A stretch of DNA of 64,000 nt. Origin: Acidimicrobiales bacterium (GTDB lineage: Bacteria > Actinomycetota > Acidimicrobiia > Acidimicrobiales > Palsa-688). Under the pieces are notes generated by a model. The model saw only the letters and a program-made list of their open reading frames with translations. It was not told the origin of the DNA and ran no database searches. Every line of letters begins with the position of its first letter. Position 1 is the first letter of the stretch. Positions 10,700 to 18,875 of the stretch are shown one piece after another. The DNA is taken from the NCBI GenBank assembly GCA_035533095.1, contig DATLUM010000071.1, positions 62,001 through 126,000 on the forward strand, in the 5' to 3' direction. A program made the translations under genes and the position numbers.

Positions 10700-11413
10700 A
10701 TGGCCGGGTATCGAGACGCCGCCCGGCGGGCGGCGGCCCACGTCGTGGTCGCTAGCCTCGACACCCTCGACTTGGACGAGGTGGACCGCCGGCATCTGGC
10801 GTCGGTCCTGCGGCTGCGCGACGGCGAGCCGGTGAGCGCCACGGACGGGTGCGGGGGCTGGAGGATGTGCCGGTTCGACACCGCGGGCGGCGGGGCGATC
10901 GTCGCCGTCGGGGACGTGGAGCGCCGCGAGCGCATGGCTCCGCGGCTGTGCGTGGCGTTCGCGCCTGTGAAGGGCGACAGGCCGGAGTGGGCGGTCCAGA
11001 AACTCACCGAGTTCGGCGTCGACCGGATCGTGTTGTTGCGAGCCGAGCGCAGCGTGGTGCGCTGGGAGGGGGACCGCGCCGGTTCGCACCTTCGACGCCT
11101 AGCGGAGGTCGCGCGCCAGGCGGTAATGCAGAGCAGGGGTCTCTGGCTGCCCTCGGTCGAGGGGGTCACCCCATTCGAGGTCGCAGCGGCGATGCCCGGA
11201 GCGGTCCTCGCCGAGCCGGGAGGAGGACCGGTCTCGCTCGACTCGCCTATGGTGCTCGTCGGACCCGAAGGAGGGTGGTCCGATGCCGAGCAAGCGTCCG
11301 CCGGTGGTCGGTCGGTGAGCCTCGGCGCCGGCGTGCTGCGAACGGAGACGGCTGCAGTCGCCGCGGGCGTGCTGCTGACGGCGCTGCGGGCCGGCGTGAT
11401 CGGGTCGCGGTGA
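10700..11413 (+). CDS. rsmE: 16S rRNA m3U1498 methyltransferase
   Basis: A 237-residue SPOUT-fold methyltransferase of the RsmE family, which methylates U1498 of 16S rRNA. Visible are the N-terminal PUA-like part HLASVLRLRDGEPVSATDG, KGDRPEWAVQKLTEFGVD in the middle, and the knotted SAM-binding end VLVGPEGGWSDAE followed by VSLGAGVLRTETA. The ATG at 10700 is 14 bp after the dnaJ stop. The end overlaps the start of hemW by 4 bp (GTGA), indicating translational coupling. Confidence 0.94.
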   Translation: MAGYRDAARRAAAHVVVASLDTLDLDEVDRRHLASVLRLRDGEPVSATDGCGGWRMCRFDTAGGGAIVAVGDVERRERMAPRLCVAFAPVKGDRPEWAVQKLTEFGVDRIVLLRAERSVVRWEGDRAGSHLRRLAEVARQAVMQSRGLWLPSVEGVTPFEVAAAMPGAVLAEPGGGPVSLDSPMVLVGPEGGWSDAEQASAGGRSVSLGAGVLRTETAAVAAGVLLTALRAGVIGSR

Positions 11414-12546
11414 CCACTACCGAAGGCTTCGGCGTGTACGTGCACGTCCCGTTCTGCACTCGGCGCTGCGACTACTGCGCGTTCGCGACGTGGACCGACC
11501 GGTTCTCCCTCGCAGGCGCGTACGTCACCGCGTGCATCTCGGAGCTGCGTCGGGCGCGTTCGTCGGAGGACCTGCCGCCGGCGACCTCGGTCTTCTTCGG
11601 GGGCGGCACCCCGTCGTTGCTGGACCCCGACGCCATTGGTTCCATCCTTTCGGAAGTGGAGCTCGCCGCCGGCGCCGAGGTGACGGTCGAGTGCAACCCG
11701 GACACCGTGGACGAGGTGAAGCTGCGGGGGTACCGGGGCGCCGGCGTCAACCGCTTGTCGTTTGGCGTCCAGTCGATGGTGCCTCACGTGCTGCGGGGTC
11801 TCGGCCGCTCCCACTCTGCCGGTGCTGTTCGCTCGGCCGTCGAAGCCGCCGCCGGCGCCGGCTTTGCCGGCGCGTACAACGTGGACCTCATCTTCGGCGC
11901 GGCGGGCGAATCCATGGCTGACTGGTCGTCGACGCTGTCGGCCGTGCTGGAGCTCGACCCGCCGCCGGCGCACGTCAGTGCCTACGCCCTGACCGTCGAG
12001 GCGGGCACACCGCTCGCTGCTGACACGTCGAGGTACCCGGACGGCGACGACCAGGCGGACAAGTACCTGCTGGCTGACTCCGTCCTGTTCGGCGCCGGCC
12101 TCCGGTGGTACGAGATCTCGAACTGGGCGGTGCCGGGGCACGAGTGCAGCCACAACCTCTTGTACTGGAGGCAGGGCCCCTACCGGGGCATCGGCTGCGC
12201 CGCGCACTCGCATCGGGTCGACCCGCGAAGCGGTGGATCACGCCGGTGGTGGAACGTGCGCACCCCCGAGCGTTACATCCGCCTTGTTTCCGAGAACGGG
12301 TCCGCCGAGGCGGCAGGCGAGGAACTCGGCGCCGAGGTGAGTGCGGTCGAGGCGCTGCAGCTGGCGCTGCGGACCCGGGAAGGCGTGCCGGCTGCGTCGT
12401 TGCCGGCCGGCACGGCGATCGATCCGGCGCTCGAAGGGTTGGTCGAGCCTGCCGGCGAGGGGATGCTGGCGCTGACGCCCAGGGGGAGGCTTCTGGCCAA
12501 CGAGGTCGCCCTTCGCCTGCGCCGCGCGCCGATCGCCGGGAACTGA
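11410..12546 (+). CDS. hemW: Radical SAM haem chaperone HemW
   Basis: A 378-residue radical SAM protein. The cluster motif CTRRCDYC (Cys16, Cys20, Cys23) follows GVYVHVPF; FFGGGTPSLL and VTVECNPDTV come next, then NRLSFGVQS, NVDLIFGAAGES and a YEISNWAVPGHECSHN segment. These fit HemW, once annotated as coproporphyrinogen dehydrogenase HemN, which binds haem and delivers it to enzymes. It is shorter than true HemN, which supports HemW. The GTG start overlaps the rsmE stop. This is the last core gene before the pilus island. Confidence 0.92.
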   Translation: MTTTEGFGVYVHVPFCTRRCDYCAFATWTDRFSLAGAYVTACISELRRARSSEDLPPATSVFFGGGTPSLLDPDAIGSILSEVELAAGAEVTVECNPDTVDEVKLRGYRGAGVNRLSFGVQSMVPHVLRGLGRSHSAGAVRSAVEAAAGAGFAGAYNVDLIFGAAGESMADWSSTLSAVLELDPPPAHVSAYALTVEAGTPLAADTSRYPDGDDQADKYLLADSVLFGAGLRWYEISNWAVPGHECSHNLLYWRQGPYRGIGCAAHSHRVDPRSGGSRRWWNVRTPERYIRLVSENGSAEAAGEELGAEVSAVEALQLALRTREGVPAASLPAGTAIDPALEGLVEPAGEGMLALTPRGRLLANEVALRLRRAPIAGN

Positions 12547-12580
12547 CCGATGGCCGCCGGCCCGCCGGTGCGAACCTTCT

Positions 12581-13069
12581 TCAGGACGGCGGCCGGGTGG
12601 TTATGAAGCGAACCGCGACGATCAGCAGCGCGACGAAGAAGCCCGCTCCCGACAGTGCTGCGAAGACGGGGCTCACGTGCGAGCTCTGCTGGGAGGTCGT
12701 GAACGGCACCGTCGAGGGGGTGACCGGGAGGTTCCCGCCGATCGAAGGCAACGTGGTCGCCGTGGTCGTCGGCGCTGCGATGGTCGTCTTGGGGGTGGTC
12801 CTGGCTGGGGTCTGCGTGACGACCGAGGGGGTGGTCGGTGGGGCCGTCTGTGGTGGAGCCGTCGTGGCCGGCGTAGTGGGCGGCGCTGTTGTGGTGGGCG
12901 GCGCCGTGGTGGTGGGCGGCGGGCACCCACCAACACAGAAGCTGGTGGTGGTCGTGTCGTTGGGTACGGCGCCGGCTCTGCTCCCCGGCCCGGCCAGCGC
13001 GAAGCCGAGCAACAGCACCGCCGCGCCGGCGAACAGGATCGTCAGTGCTGAGAGGGCCCGGCGCAGCAT
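12581..13069 (-). CDS. Secreted Pro/Thr-rich protein with C-terminal membrane anchor
   Basis: A 162-residue protein of unknown function. Residues 1-35 form a signal-peptide-like stretch (MLRRALSALTILFAGAAVLLL then GFALAGPGSRAGA). A SFCVGGCPPP segment gives two nearby cysteines. About 70 residues of Pro/Thr/Ala repeats (PTTTAPP units) follow, and the end is a hydrophobic segment GAGFFVALLIVAVRFI before a short basic tail. The layout suggests an exported, wall-spanning stalk anchored in the membrane. A TTG two codons upstream (13075) is an alternative start. It is the third gene of the operon with the pseudokinase and the LysM protein, 24 bp after the latter. Confidence 0.72.
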   Translation of the reverse strand: MLRRALSALTILFAGAAVLLLGFALAGPGSRAGAVPNDTTTTSFCVGGCPPPTTTAPPTTTAPPTTPATTAPPQTAPPTTPSVVTQTPARTTPKTTIAAPTTTATTLPSIGGNLPVTPSTVPFTTSQQSSHVSPVFAALSGAGFFVALLIVAVRFITTRPPS

Positions 13070-13093
13070 GGCCAACAGTGTTGCCGAACCGGA

Positions 13094-13888
13094 TCACTCA
13101 GGGATGGCAACCACCTCGCCGGCGAAGATCAGGTCCGGGTTCGCCGGATCCGCGAGGTTGGGTCTGTTCAACTCGATCACCCGAAGCCACAAGGCGGCCA
13201 CCGCGTGCTCGTCGGGTTCGTGGCCGAGCCGGGCCGCCAGGACCGACGCGGAGATCGACCAGAGGTCGTCACCGGGTCGGACGACCCACCGCGTGGGCAG
13301 GCCCGGAGCCGGCGTGGACGCCGAGGGTGGCGGAGGCGCGGTCAGGTCCGCCGCGGGCGGTGTTGCCGTGGGTGGCGCTGTTGTGGTGGGCGGCGCCGTT
13401 GCCGTGGGTGGTGCTGCTGTGGTGCGCGGCGCCGTTGTCGTGGGTGGTGCTGCAGCCTGAACCGGAACGAGCAGCGGCGGCCTCGGCGCGTGCCCGCCAG
13501 CCGGGTGCCCGCCAGTTGCCACCCCGCACCCCGCCGCCCCGGCCATGGCCGCCCCGATTACCGACACGCCGGCGACGTTCCTGACCAGCCGTCCCAGCCC
13601 CGGTAGCCGCAGCCGCACGAGCCACGCGACCCGCCCCGTGCATCGGGCCGCGCCCGCTGCGACGCAAAGCAACAGCCAGTAACCGCCCGCAAGCAAACCG
13701 GCGGCTCTCAGCAAGGACATCGCCGACAGCACCGGGTCGTGCACTGACCACCAATGCAGAAGATCGGAGGGATGGAGCAACGGAGGCCATCCCAGCGGCC
13801 CCTGGCCGGCGATTGCGAGCAGGGACGTAACAGCGGCTGCCCCTAGCCATTGCCGCAGCAAGGTTGAATCCTGGCCGCGGCCGATCAC
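13094..13888 (-). CDS. Membrane-anchored Pro/Thr-rich LysM protein
   Basis: A 264-residue protein. Three hydrophobic segments (about residues 14-28, 52-82 and 101-122) are followed by a Pro/Thr/Ala linker (about 135-195) and a C-terminal LysM-like domain starting RWVVRPGDDLWSISASVLA, with LWLRVIELNRPNLADP and ending AGEVVAIPE. LysM binds peptidoglycan, so the domain should sit in the cell wall. The GTG start at 13888 overlaps the stop of the upstream pseudokinase by 4 bp (GTGA). The longer open frame to 14068 lies inside that gene. Similar LysM membrane proteins occur beside actinobacterial Tad clusters; a role in wall passage of the pilus is inference. Confidence 0.78.
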   Translation of the reverse strand: MIGRGQDSTLLRQWLGAAAVTSLLAIAGQGPLGWPPLLHPSDLLHWWSVHDPVLSAMSLLRAAGLLAGGYWLLLCVAAGAARCTGRVAWLVRLRLPGLGRLVRNVAGVSVIGAAMAGAAGCGVATGGHPAGGHAPRPPLLVPVQAAAPPTTTAPRTTAAPPTATAPPTTTAPPTATPPAADLTAPPPPSASTPAPGLPTRWVVRPGDDLWSISASVLAARLGHEPDEHAVAALWLRVIELNRPNLADPANPDLIFAGEVVAIPE

Positions 13889-15003
13889 TTGCGCCTCGGG
13901 TCGATGAGAATCGGCGCGCGACCCGAGCGTTCGACTTCGATGCGATCGCATCCGGGCGTGCCTGCCCCCGGCGAAGGAGACACCTTCAGGGTCGAGGCCA
14001 GCGGGACTGTCGCCACAAGCCGCGCCACCACCTGCTGGTGGGATCCAGGCCAGGAGTCGAAGATCCATACGTTGTCCGATGCCTTGTCGAGAACGGCGGG
14101 AGTCGAGTCGCTACTGCAGTTCCAGCGACCCAGCACGGTCGCGCCGGCGACGCCCAAGATCCGGAAACGCCCCCCGATGATCCCCGCGGTAGCGGGCAGC
14201 GCACCACATCCATCGTCTTGGCGCGGGCAAGGTGCTGGCGTTGCACCACTGTCGCGGAACCGATTCCCGGCGACACCTCGATGAGCCCCGCCGGCCCCCG
14301 CCGATCCCACGGTCGCGTACAGAACGGCCGTTGCCACGACGGCAAGAACAGCGCCCCCGATCGCGGAGCGTTTCCGCCTTGCCGGATTGCCTCGAAGCTT
14401 CGAGACGGCGACTGGAAACCGGGTCGACGGCGCGGCCGCTCCGAGTATGCGCGCGAGCGAACGAGCATCCACGGCGTTGCCGCGCCAGCCAGTGCGGCGC
14501 CTGCCGCTTGCTGCTGCTCGAAGTGCGGCGGAGACTCTCGGTCCGGGTACGTCACGGCTGGCACCGATCAGCAGGTTGGCCAGCGCGGCCACATCAGCGC
14601 GCCTCGCGTTCGCGAAGTCGGAAGCACCAGACGCACGGCGCGCTGAACCGAATCCGCACAGGATCGGCCGGTCCCGTTCGTCGATCAGGACGTGATCGGG
14701 TTCGATGGCCCCATGGGTGATCCCGATGTCGTGCAGGTCGGCGACCGTCGTTGCCAGCGCAGCTCCGATCCACACCATGTCCGCGGGGTCGAGCGGTGAC
14801 CGCTCGCCGAGTGTCTTGCCGTCCACCTTCCGCAGTTCCAGAACCTCTGGCTCAGAGGCGCCCTCGGATCCCAGTATCTGCACGACACCTGGATGAGCCC
14901 CGGCCCTGAGGATCGCCGCCTCGGAGGCGAGCCGACTCCTTTCGGCCACGCTCGTGGCCTGCTTTCGGAGGATCCCACATATGCTCTCCTTGTCGACCAT
15001 CAT
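13885..15003 (-). CDS. Transmembrane pseudokinase with extracellular domain
   Basis: A 372-residue protein with a degenerate Ser/Thr kinase-like domain (about 1-195), a transmembrane helix (about 213-231) and a roughly 140-residue outer domain with several cysteines (PCPRQDDGCG, RWNCSS, PGCDRIEVE). Kinase residues are lost. The VAVK lysine position reads ICGILR, the catalytic HRD loop reads THGAIEPDHVLID (residues 96-108), and DFG reads CGFGSAR (116-122); there is no Gly-rich loop. The fold is still clear from SEAAIL (helix C) and VADLHDIGI. It probably binds a partner rather than phosphorylating. The start is ATGATG at 15003. It is first in an operon with the LysM and Pro/Thr-rich genes and divergent from the pilus operon. 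Confidence 0.8.
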   Translation of the reverse strand: MMVDKESICGILRKQATSVAERSRLASEAAILRAGAHPGVVQILGSEGASEPEVLELRKVDGKTLGERSPLDPADMVWIGAALATTVADLHDIGITHGAIEPDHVLIDERDRPILCGFGSARRASGASDFANARRADVAALANLLIGASRDVPGPRVSAALRAAASGRRRTGWRGNAVDARSLARILGAAAPSTRFPVAVSKLRGNPARRKRSAIGGAVLAVVATAVLYATVGSAGAGGAHRGVAGNRFRDSGATPAPCPRQDDGCGALPATAGIIGGRFRILGVAGATVLGRWNCSSDSTPAVLDKASDNVWIFDSWPGSHQQVVARLVATVPLASTLKVSPSPGAGTPGCDRIEVERSGRAPILIDPRRK

Positions 15004-15024
15004 ATCTTATGAAATAGCATGTAG

Positions 15025-15083
15025 AGATCTTCCAAACAAGGGGCGAATTGGCTGCAAAGGCACGCAACGAGCATGGAAGATCT
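15025..15083. promoter_or_regulatory. 10-bp inverted repeat in the divergent pilus/pseudokinase promoter region
   Basis: AGATCTTCCA at 15025-15034 is perfectly inverted as TGGAAGATCT at 15074-15083, with 39 bp between. Each arm contains the palindrome AGATCT. The right arm ends one base before a TTGACG -35-like box. The position between two divergent operons suggests a shared operator; no regulator is identified. Confidence 0.45.
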
Positions 15084-15084
15084 G

Positions 15085-15113
15085 TTGACGACACTCATGT
15101 AGTTCGATAACAC
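15085..15113 (+). promoter_or_regulatory. Candidate promoter of the Tad operon
   Basis: TTGACG (15085-15090), a 17-bp spacer, then TAACAC (15108-15113). The -35 box is a good match and the -10 box a weak one. It lies 38 bp before the GTG start of the ATPase gene and abuts the inverted repeat described above. Confidence 0.4.
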
Positions 15114-15150
15114 TCCGGTCAGTGCGCTGGGGAGTGACGAGCGGGTAGCC

Positions 15151-16464
15151 GTGACGGTCCGTACGGCCACCGCGAACGGCTGGGCTTCACCGCTCAGAGA
15201 AGTGGAGCTCGCCGCCCAGGCACGCGCCAAATCGGAGTCCCTCGACATGGAATCCGAGGGCGCTATGGATCGCCTGCGCCAACTCTTGAACGAGGAAGTG
15301 GACGCGTGGCGTTCCGAGTACCGCAGAGGCAGGCGCCACGCCGACATCGCCGATCCGGCGCTCGCAGTGGAACGCGCGTTGAGGAACCTCGCCGGTTACG
15401 GGCCCCTCGAATCGCTCCTGGCGGACCCCGACGTGTGGGAGATCATGGTCAACGGACCGGCGTCCGTCTTCACCAAGAGGCATTCGGGAGCCGGCGGCTA
15501 TCACAGCGAGGTCTTCCACGACGACGAGCACGTCGTGCGGGTGCTGACCAAGATCCTCGACGACTCGAGCCGGTCGCACAGGAAGCTGGATCCGTCCGAA
15601 GGCCTGCAGGACGCGCAGCTGAGGAACGGTGCCCGGCTCCACATCGTCCACTCCGACGTCGGCCGGGACGGTCATCTGCTCGTGAACATCCGCAAGTTCT
15701 CAGGCGTGGTTCACAAGAACCTCCGCGAGTTGATCGAGCGCGGGATGCTCGACGTCGCGACCGCACGCTTCTTGCAGGCCTCCGTGCGCAGCAGGTTGTC
15801 GGTACTCATCGCCGGCGCTCCTGGCTCGGGCAAGACGACCCTCCTCTCTTGCCTCGCCTCCGAGCTCGACCCGGCGTTGCGGGTCGTGGTGGCCGAAGAG
15901 GTCTTCGAGACTGATATTCCGCTGCCGAACGTCGCCCACATGCAAACGCGCCCTGCGCGCGCCGATCGCGACGAGGTGGACCTGCGCCGGCTCGTCGCGG
16001 GATTCCTGCGGATGGCGCCAGACGTCGCGATAGTCGGCGAGGTGCGTGACAAGGAGGCTCTGCCGCTGCTGCTCACGCTTTCGTCTGGTGTCCAAGGGTT
16101 CACGACCATCCACTCGGCGTCGGCAAGGCAGGCGTTGTCGAGACTCCGTTTCATCTGCCAGCTCGCCGAGACCGGGTCCGAGCTGAGCGTGTCTGCGTTG
16201 TCCGCGCTGGTCAGCGAGGCGGTCGATCTCGTGGTCCACTGCTCGCGGCAGGGCCCCGAGATCCGGGTGACAGAGGTGCTCGCTGTCGAAGATCTGCAAG
16301 TTGCCTCGGGGACAGTGTCCTTCACCACTACCCCCGTGTTCACGCGCGCGAGGTTCGCCGACCCTCTCGCTTGGACTGGGAATCTCCCGGTGCGGGCGAG
16401 CCGCGCGCTGGAGTTGTGCGGCTACGACGTCCGGTCGCTGACCGCTGGGGATCTCGTCAGGTGA
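15151..16464 (+). CDS. cpaF: Tad/Flp pilus assembly ATPase (CpaF/TadA)
   Basis: A 437-residue secretion ATPase of the CpaF/VirB11-like family that powers Flp pilus assembly at the inner face of the membrane. Features: N-terminal helices; GYGPLESLLADPDVWEIMVNG, the usual entry to the N-domain; Walker A GAPGSGKTT (residues 222-230); and a Walker B/His region with DVAIVGEVRDKEALPLLLTL and GFTTIHSASA. The length is typical. The start is a GTG at 15151. Its stop overlaps the next start (GTGA), and the following two genes repeat this overlap, so the operon is tightly coupled. Confidence 0.94.
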   Translation: MTVRTATANGWASPLREVELAAQARAKSESLDMESEGAMDRLRQLLNEEVDAWRSEYRRGRRHADIADPALAVERALRNLAGYGPLESLLADPDVWEIMVNGPASVFTKRHSGAGGYHSEVFHDDEHVVRVLTKILDDSSRSHRKLDPSEGLQDAQLRNGARLHIVHSDVGRDGHLLVNIRKFSGVVHKNLRELIERGMLDVATARFLQASVRSRLSVLIAGAPGSGKTTLLSCLASELDPALRVVVAEEVFETDIPLPNVAHMQTRPARADRDEVDLRRLVAGFLRMAPDVAIVGEVRDKEALPLLLTLSSGVQGFTTIHSASARQALSRLRFICQLAETGSELSVSALSALVSEAVDLVVHCSRQGPEIRVTEVLAVEDLQVASGTVSFTTTPVFTRARFADPLAWTGNLPVRASRALELCGYDVRSLTAGDLVR

Positions 16465-17342
16465 CCAACACGACGTTGGCCGCCATCGCCGCCATCCTGA
16501 CGGTGTCGGGCGGCTACCTCATCTACAGCTCGGTCCGCTCACGGTCGGCAACCCCCCGGACGGCAGCGGCCATTTCGCTCGACGAGCGCTTCCGCTCGTG
16601 GGCTCGTGAAGCGGGCCTCGGAGCCGTCCGGCCGGCCGAATTTGCAGCTGCGGTGATCGTCGTCTTCGTCGCCGGTGGCCTGGCTGCGTACGCGTTGTTC
16701 GGCGGAGTACTCCCGGCGGTGGCTACAGGAGCGGCGTTGGCTACAAGCCCGCTGGCGACCTACAAGGCGCGCCGGCGTGCGCGCCTCGCTGAAGCAGCGG
16801 AGGCATGGCCGAGGATCCTCGAGGAGCTTCGCCTGCAGATCGGATCACTTGGTCGTTCGGTGCCGCAAGCACTCTTCGAGACAGGTCGCCGGGTCCCGGA
16901 GGAGTGGCGGCCGGCGTTCGGCGCGGCAGAGCGCGAATGGTTGTTGACGACGGACTTCCATCGCACGGCTTCGATTCTGAAGGAACGACTTGCCGATCCG
17001 ACGGCAGACGCGATTTGCGAAACGCTGCTCGTTGCCCATGAGTTTGGCGGGTCCGATGTCGACGCCCGCCTCGCGGACCTTATCGAAGACCGGGTTCTAG
17101 ATCTGCAGGGTCGAAAAGACGCCGTCAGTCGCCAAGCCGGTCTGCGTTTCGCTCGTCGCTTCGTGCTGATCGTGCCGGTGGGGATGGCCGCTGCAGGTAT
17201 GGCAATCGGTACCGGGCGCGCAGCGTACGGGACGCCGGGCGGTCAGGTGGCGATCGTGGTCGCAGTCGCCTCGGTGGCTCTGTGCTGGCTCTGGTCGTCG
17301 CGGTTGATGCGCATGCCCGCAGAGCCGAGGGTCTTCCGGTGA
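16461..17342 (+). CDS. tadB: Tad pilus assembly membrane protein TadB
   Basis: A 293-residue T2SSF-family inner-membrane platform protein. Transmembrane segments lie near the start (LAAIAAILTVSGGYLIYSSV), around residues 60-95 (AAVIVVFVAGGLAAYALFGG), and at the C-terminus (FVLIVPVGMAAAGMAIG and VAIVVAVASVALCWLW). The cytoplasmic helical domain contains WPRILEELRLQIGSLGRSVPQAL. TadB and TadC form the base on which the CpaF ATPase acts. The GTG start overlaps the cpaF stop by 4 bp; the same overlap links it to tadC. Confidence 0.9.
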   Translation: MTNTTLAAIAAILTVSGGYLIYSSVRSRSATPRTAAAISLDERFRSWAREAGLGAVRPAEFAAAVIVVFVAGGLAAYALFGGVLPAVATGAALATSPLATYKARRRARLAEAAEAWPRILEELRLQIGSLGRSVPQALFETGRRVPEEWRPAFGAAEREWLLTTDFHRTASILKERLADPTADAICETLLVAHEFGGSDVDARLADLIEDRVLDLQGRKDAVSRQAGLRFARRFVLIVPVGMAAAGMAIGTGRAAYGTPGGQVAIVVAVASVALCWLWSSRLMRMPAEPRVFR

Positions 17343-18244
17343 CGCGGCTACTGGCCGGAGCCGGGCTGCTCCTGTGGCTTGGGGCCACCCTGATCATCTC
17401 GTCACTGCCGCGATTCTCCCGGCCGGCTCTGGCGGAGCGGTTGCGGCCCTTCGCGCCCGGCGCCTCGGCGCCTCAGTCGGGTGGAGTTCTCTCGGTCGAG
17501 TCGTTCCGGGAGGTCCTGTCCCCGCTCGCGCACAGCCTGGGGGACCGTCTGGCCTCGTTGTTCGGGGTCGTCGAGCCACTCGAGGTCCGGTTGCGCCGGA
17601 TCCACTCGAGCGACGACGTGGCCGGGTTCCGCGTGAGGCAGATGACGATCGCAACAGTGATGCTCATATGCCCCGCGATGGCCGCCGCGCTCCTCCGCCC
17701 ACCACCGGTCGTATCCCTGCTGGGGGTCATAGGCGCGCCCCTGATGTCTTTCCTGGTCATAGAGCAGCGCCTCGCGCGTGCGTCCGAACGATGGCAGCGG
17801 ACCCTGGCAGCCGAGCTGCCCGTGGTCAGTGAGCAGCTTGCGATGCTGTTGAGCGCTGGTTACTCGCTGGGCACCGCGCTCTCACGGATCGCGAGAAACG
17901 GCGAAGGCTGCATGGCAGCGGACCTGAGGCTCGTGGTGAACCGGGTGCGCCAAGGACTCTCCGAAGCGCAGGCACTGCGGGAATGGGCGGAGGTGGCGCG
18001 TGTGGATTCGGTTCACCGCCTGGTGTCCGTGCTCGTCCTGAACACGGAGGCGGCCGACCTCGGTCGGTTGGTGTCCGCCGAGTCGAGAGCGGCGCGGCGC
18101 GACCTTCACCGCAAGGTGCTCGAGACCATCGAGAAGCGTGCGCAGCAGGTGTGGGTCCCGGTCACCGTAGCGACGCTGGTTCCGGGAGTGATCCTGCTCG
18201 CGGTGCCCTTCCTGGCGGCCTTGCGACTCTTCTCGAACGCGTAG
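17339..18244 (+). CDS. tadC: Tad pilus assembly membrane protein TadC
   Basis: A 301-residue T2SSF-domain protein, partner of TadB. It begins with a transmembrane helix (LLAGAGLLLWLGATLIISSL), has a second pair near residues 120-155, the conserved cytoplasmic ELPVVSEQLAMLLSAGYSLGTALSRI, a late VLNTEAADLGRLV segment, and a final membrane helix VPVTVATLVPGVILLAVPFL. The GTG start overlaps the tadB stop. The longer open frame beginning at 17282 lies inside tadB. Small exported proteins follow in the same direction. Confidence 0.9.
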   Translation: MTRLLAGAGLLLWLGATLIISSLPRFSRPALAERLRPFAPGASAPQSGGVLSVESFREVLSPLAHSLGDRLASLFGVVEPLEVRLRRIHSSDDVAGFRVRQMTIATVMLICPAMAAALLRPPPVVSLLGVIGAPLMSFLVIEQRLARASERWQRTLAAELPVVSEQLAMLLSAGYSLGTALSRIARNGEGCMAADLRLVVNRVRQGLSEAQALREWAEVARVDSVHRLVSVLVLNTEAADLGRLVSAESRAARRDLHRKVLETIEKRAQQVWVPVTVATLVPGVILLAVPFLAALRLFSNA

Positions 18245-18274
18245 AACCCAATGACACACGAGGAAGTGAATGCG

Positions 18275-18466
18275 ATGTCCTCAACCCGGCGATTGGCGAG
18301 ATTCAACGAAGCAGGTGAAGGTGTGATCTCCGCCGCGATAGCGGTGCTCATCATGGCGTTCATCGGCGTCGGCATGTGGATCGCCTTCAGCACGACGTTC
18401 CAGCACGCGGCCAAGCACGTCGACAACCAGGTCAACTGCATCGGTCAGACCAGCACCTCCTGCTGA
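18275..18466 (+). CDS. Small pilin-like membrane protein (candidate Flp pilin)
   Basis: A 63-residue protein: basic start MSSTRRLARFNEAGEG, one hydrophobic helix VISAAIAVLIMAFIGVGMWI, then a short polar end with two cysteines (NCIGQTSTSC). The Glu-Gly turn just before the helix is where a prepilin peptidase would be expected to cut Flp-type pilins, but the usual Glu-Tyr pair inside the helix is missing. The ATG at 18275 is chosen because AGGAAGTGA lies about 7 bp upstream; the in-frame ATG at 18251 would put this site inside the gene. Location straight after tadC supports a pilin role, but the family is not certain. Confidence 0.6.
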   Translation: MSSTRRLARFNEAGEGVISAAIAVLIMAFIGVGMWIAFSTTFQHAAKHVDNQVNCIGQTSTSC

Positions 18467-18488
18467 TCCGATCGGACACCGACGGGGG

Positions 18489-18875
18489 ATGCTCCTCAAG
18501 GGGAGAGGTTCGGCGGGCGTGGGTCTCATCGACACCACCGTCGGATTTCTCATCTTCTTGACGTTGCTCCTCTTCAGCGCGCAGCTGCTGGTGCGGCTGT
18601 ATGCCAGCTCGGCGCTGTCGTCTGCTGCGAGCCACGCCGCCGAGGAGGTCGCCTACGCCCCGGATCCGCCGGCCGAGGTCCCGATCGCTGAGTCGGACGC
18701 GCGACGTCGACTCGGGTCTTTCGGAGGTCCGAGGACCACTTTCGACTGGGGGCCGGTTGGTGGGGACATCGTGGTGCTGAAGGTCACGGGGCACACGCCG
18801 GCGCTGGTGCCATTCGACCGCGGGTGGACCACCATCACCAGGACTGTGACAGTGAGAGTCGAGCGGTTCAGGTGA
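18489..18875 (+). CDS. TadE-like pseudopilin
   Basis: A 128-residue protein with a short basic, glycine-rich start (MLLKGRGSAGVGLID), one hydrophobic helix TVGFLIFLTLLLFSAQLLVRLYA, and an extracellular beta-rich domain. This is the TadE-type minor pilin layout: a short leader ending in Gly, an acidic residue early in the helix, then a globular tail. Such proteins are processed by a prepilin peptidase and incorporated in, or prime, the pilus. No peptidase gene is seen here. It overlaps the following gene by 4 bp (GTGA). Confidence 0.7.
   Translation: MLLKGRGSAGVGLIDTTVGFLIFLTLLLFSAQLLVRLYASSALSSAASHAAEEVAYAPDPPAEVPIAESDARRRLGSFGGPRTTFDWGPVGGDIVVLKVTGHTPALVPFDRGWTTITRTVTVRVERFR

Noticed and set aside
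12840-13440. Pro/Thr-coding repeats looked like a CRISPR or tandem array
   Set aside because: The units vary in sequence and length, stay in frame, and encode PTTTAPP-type linkers.
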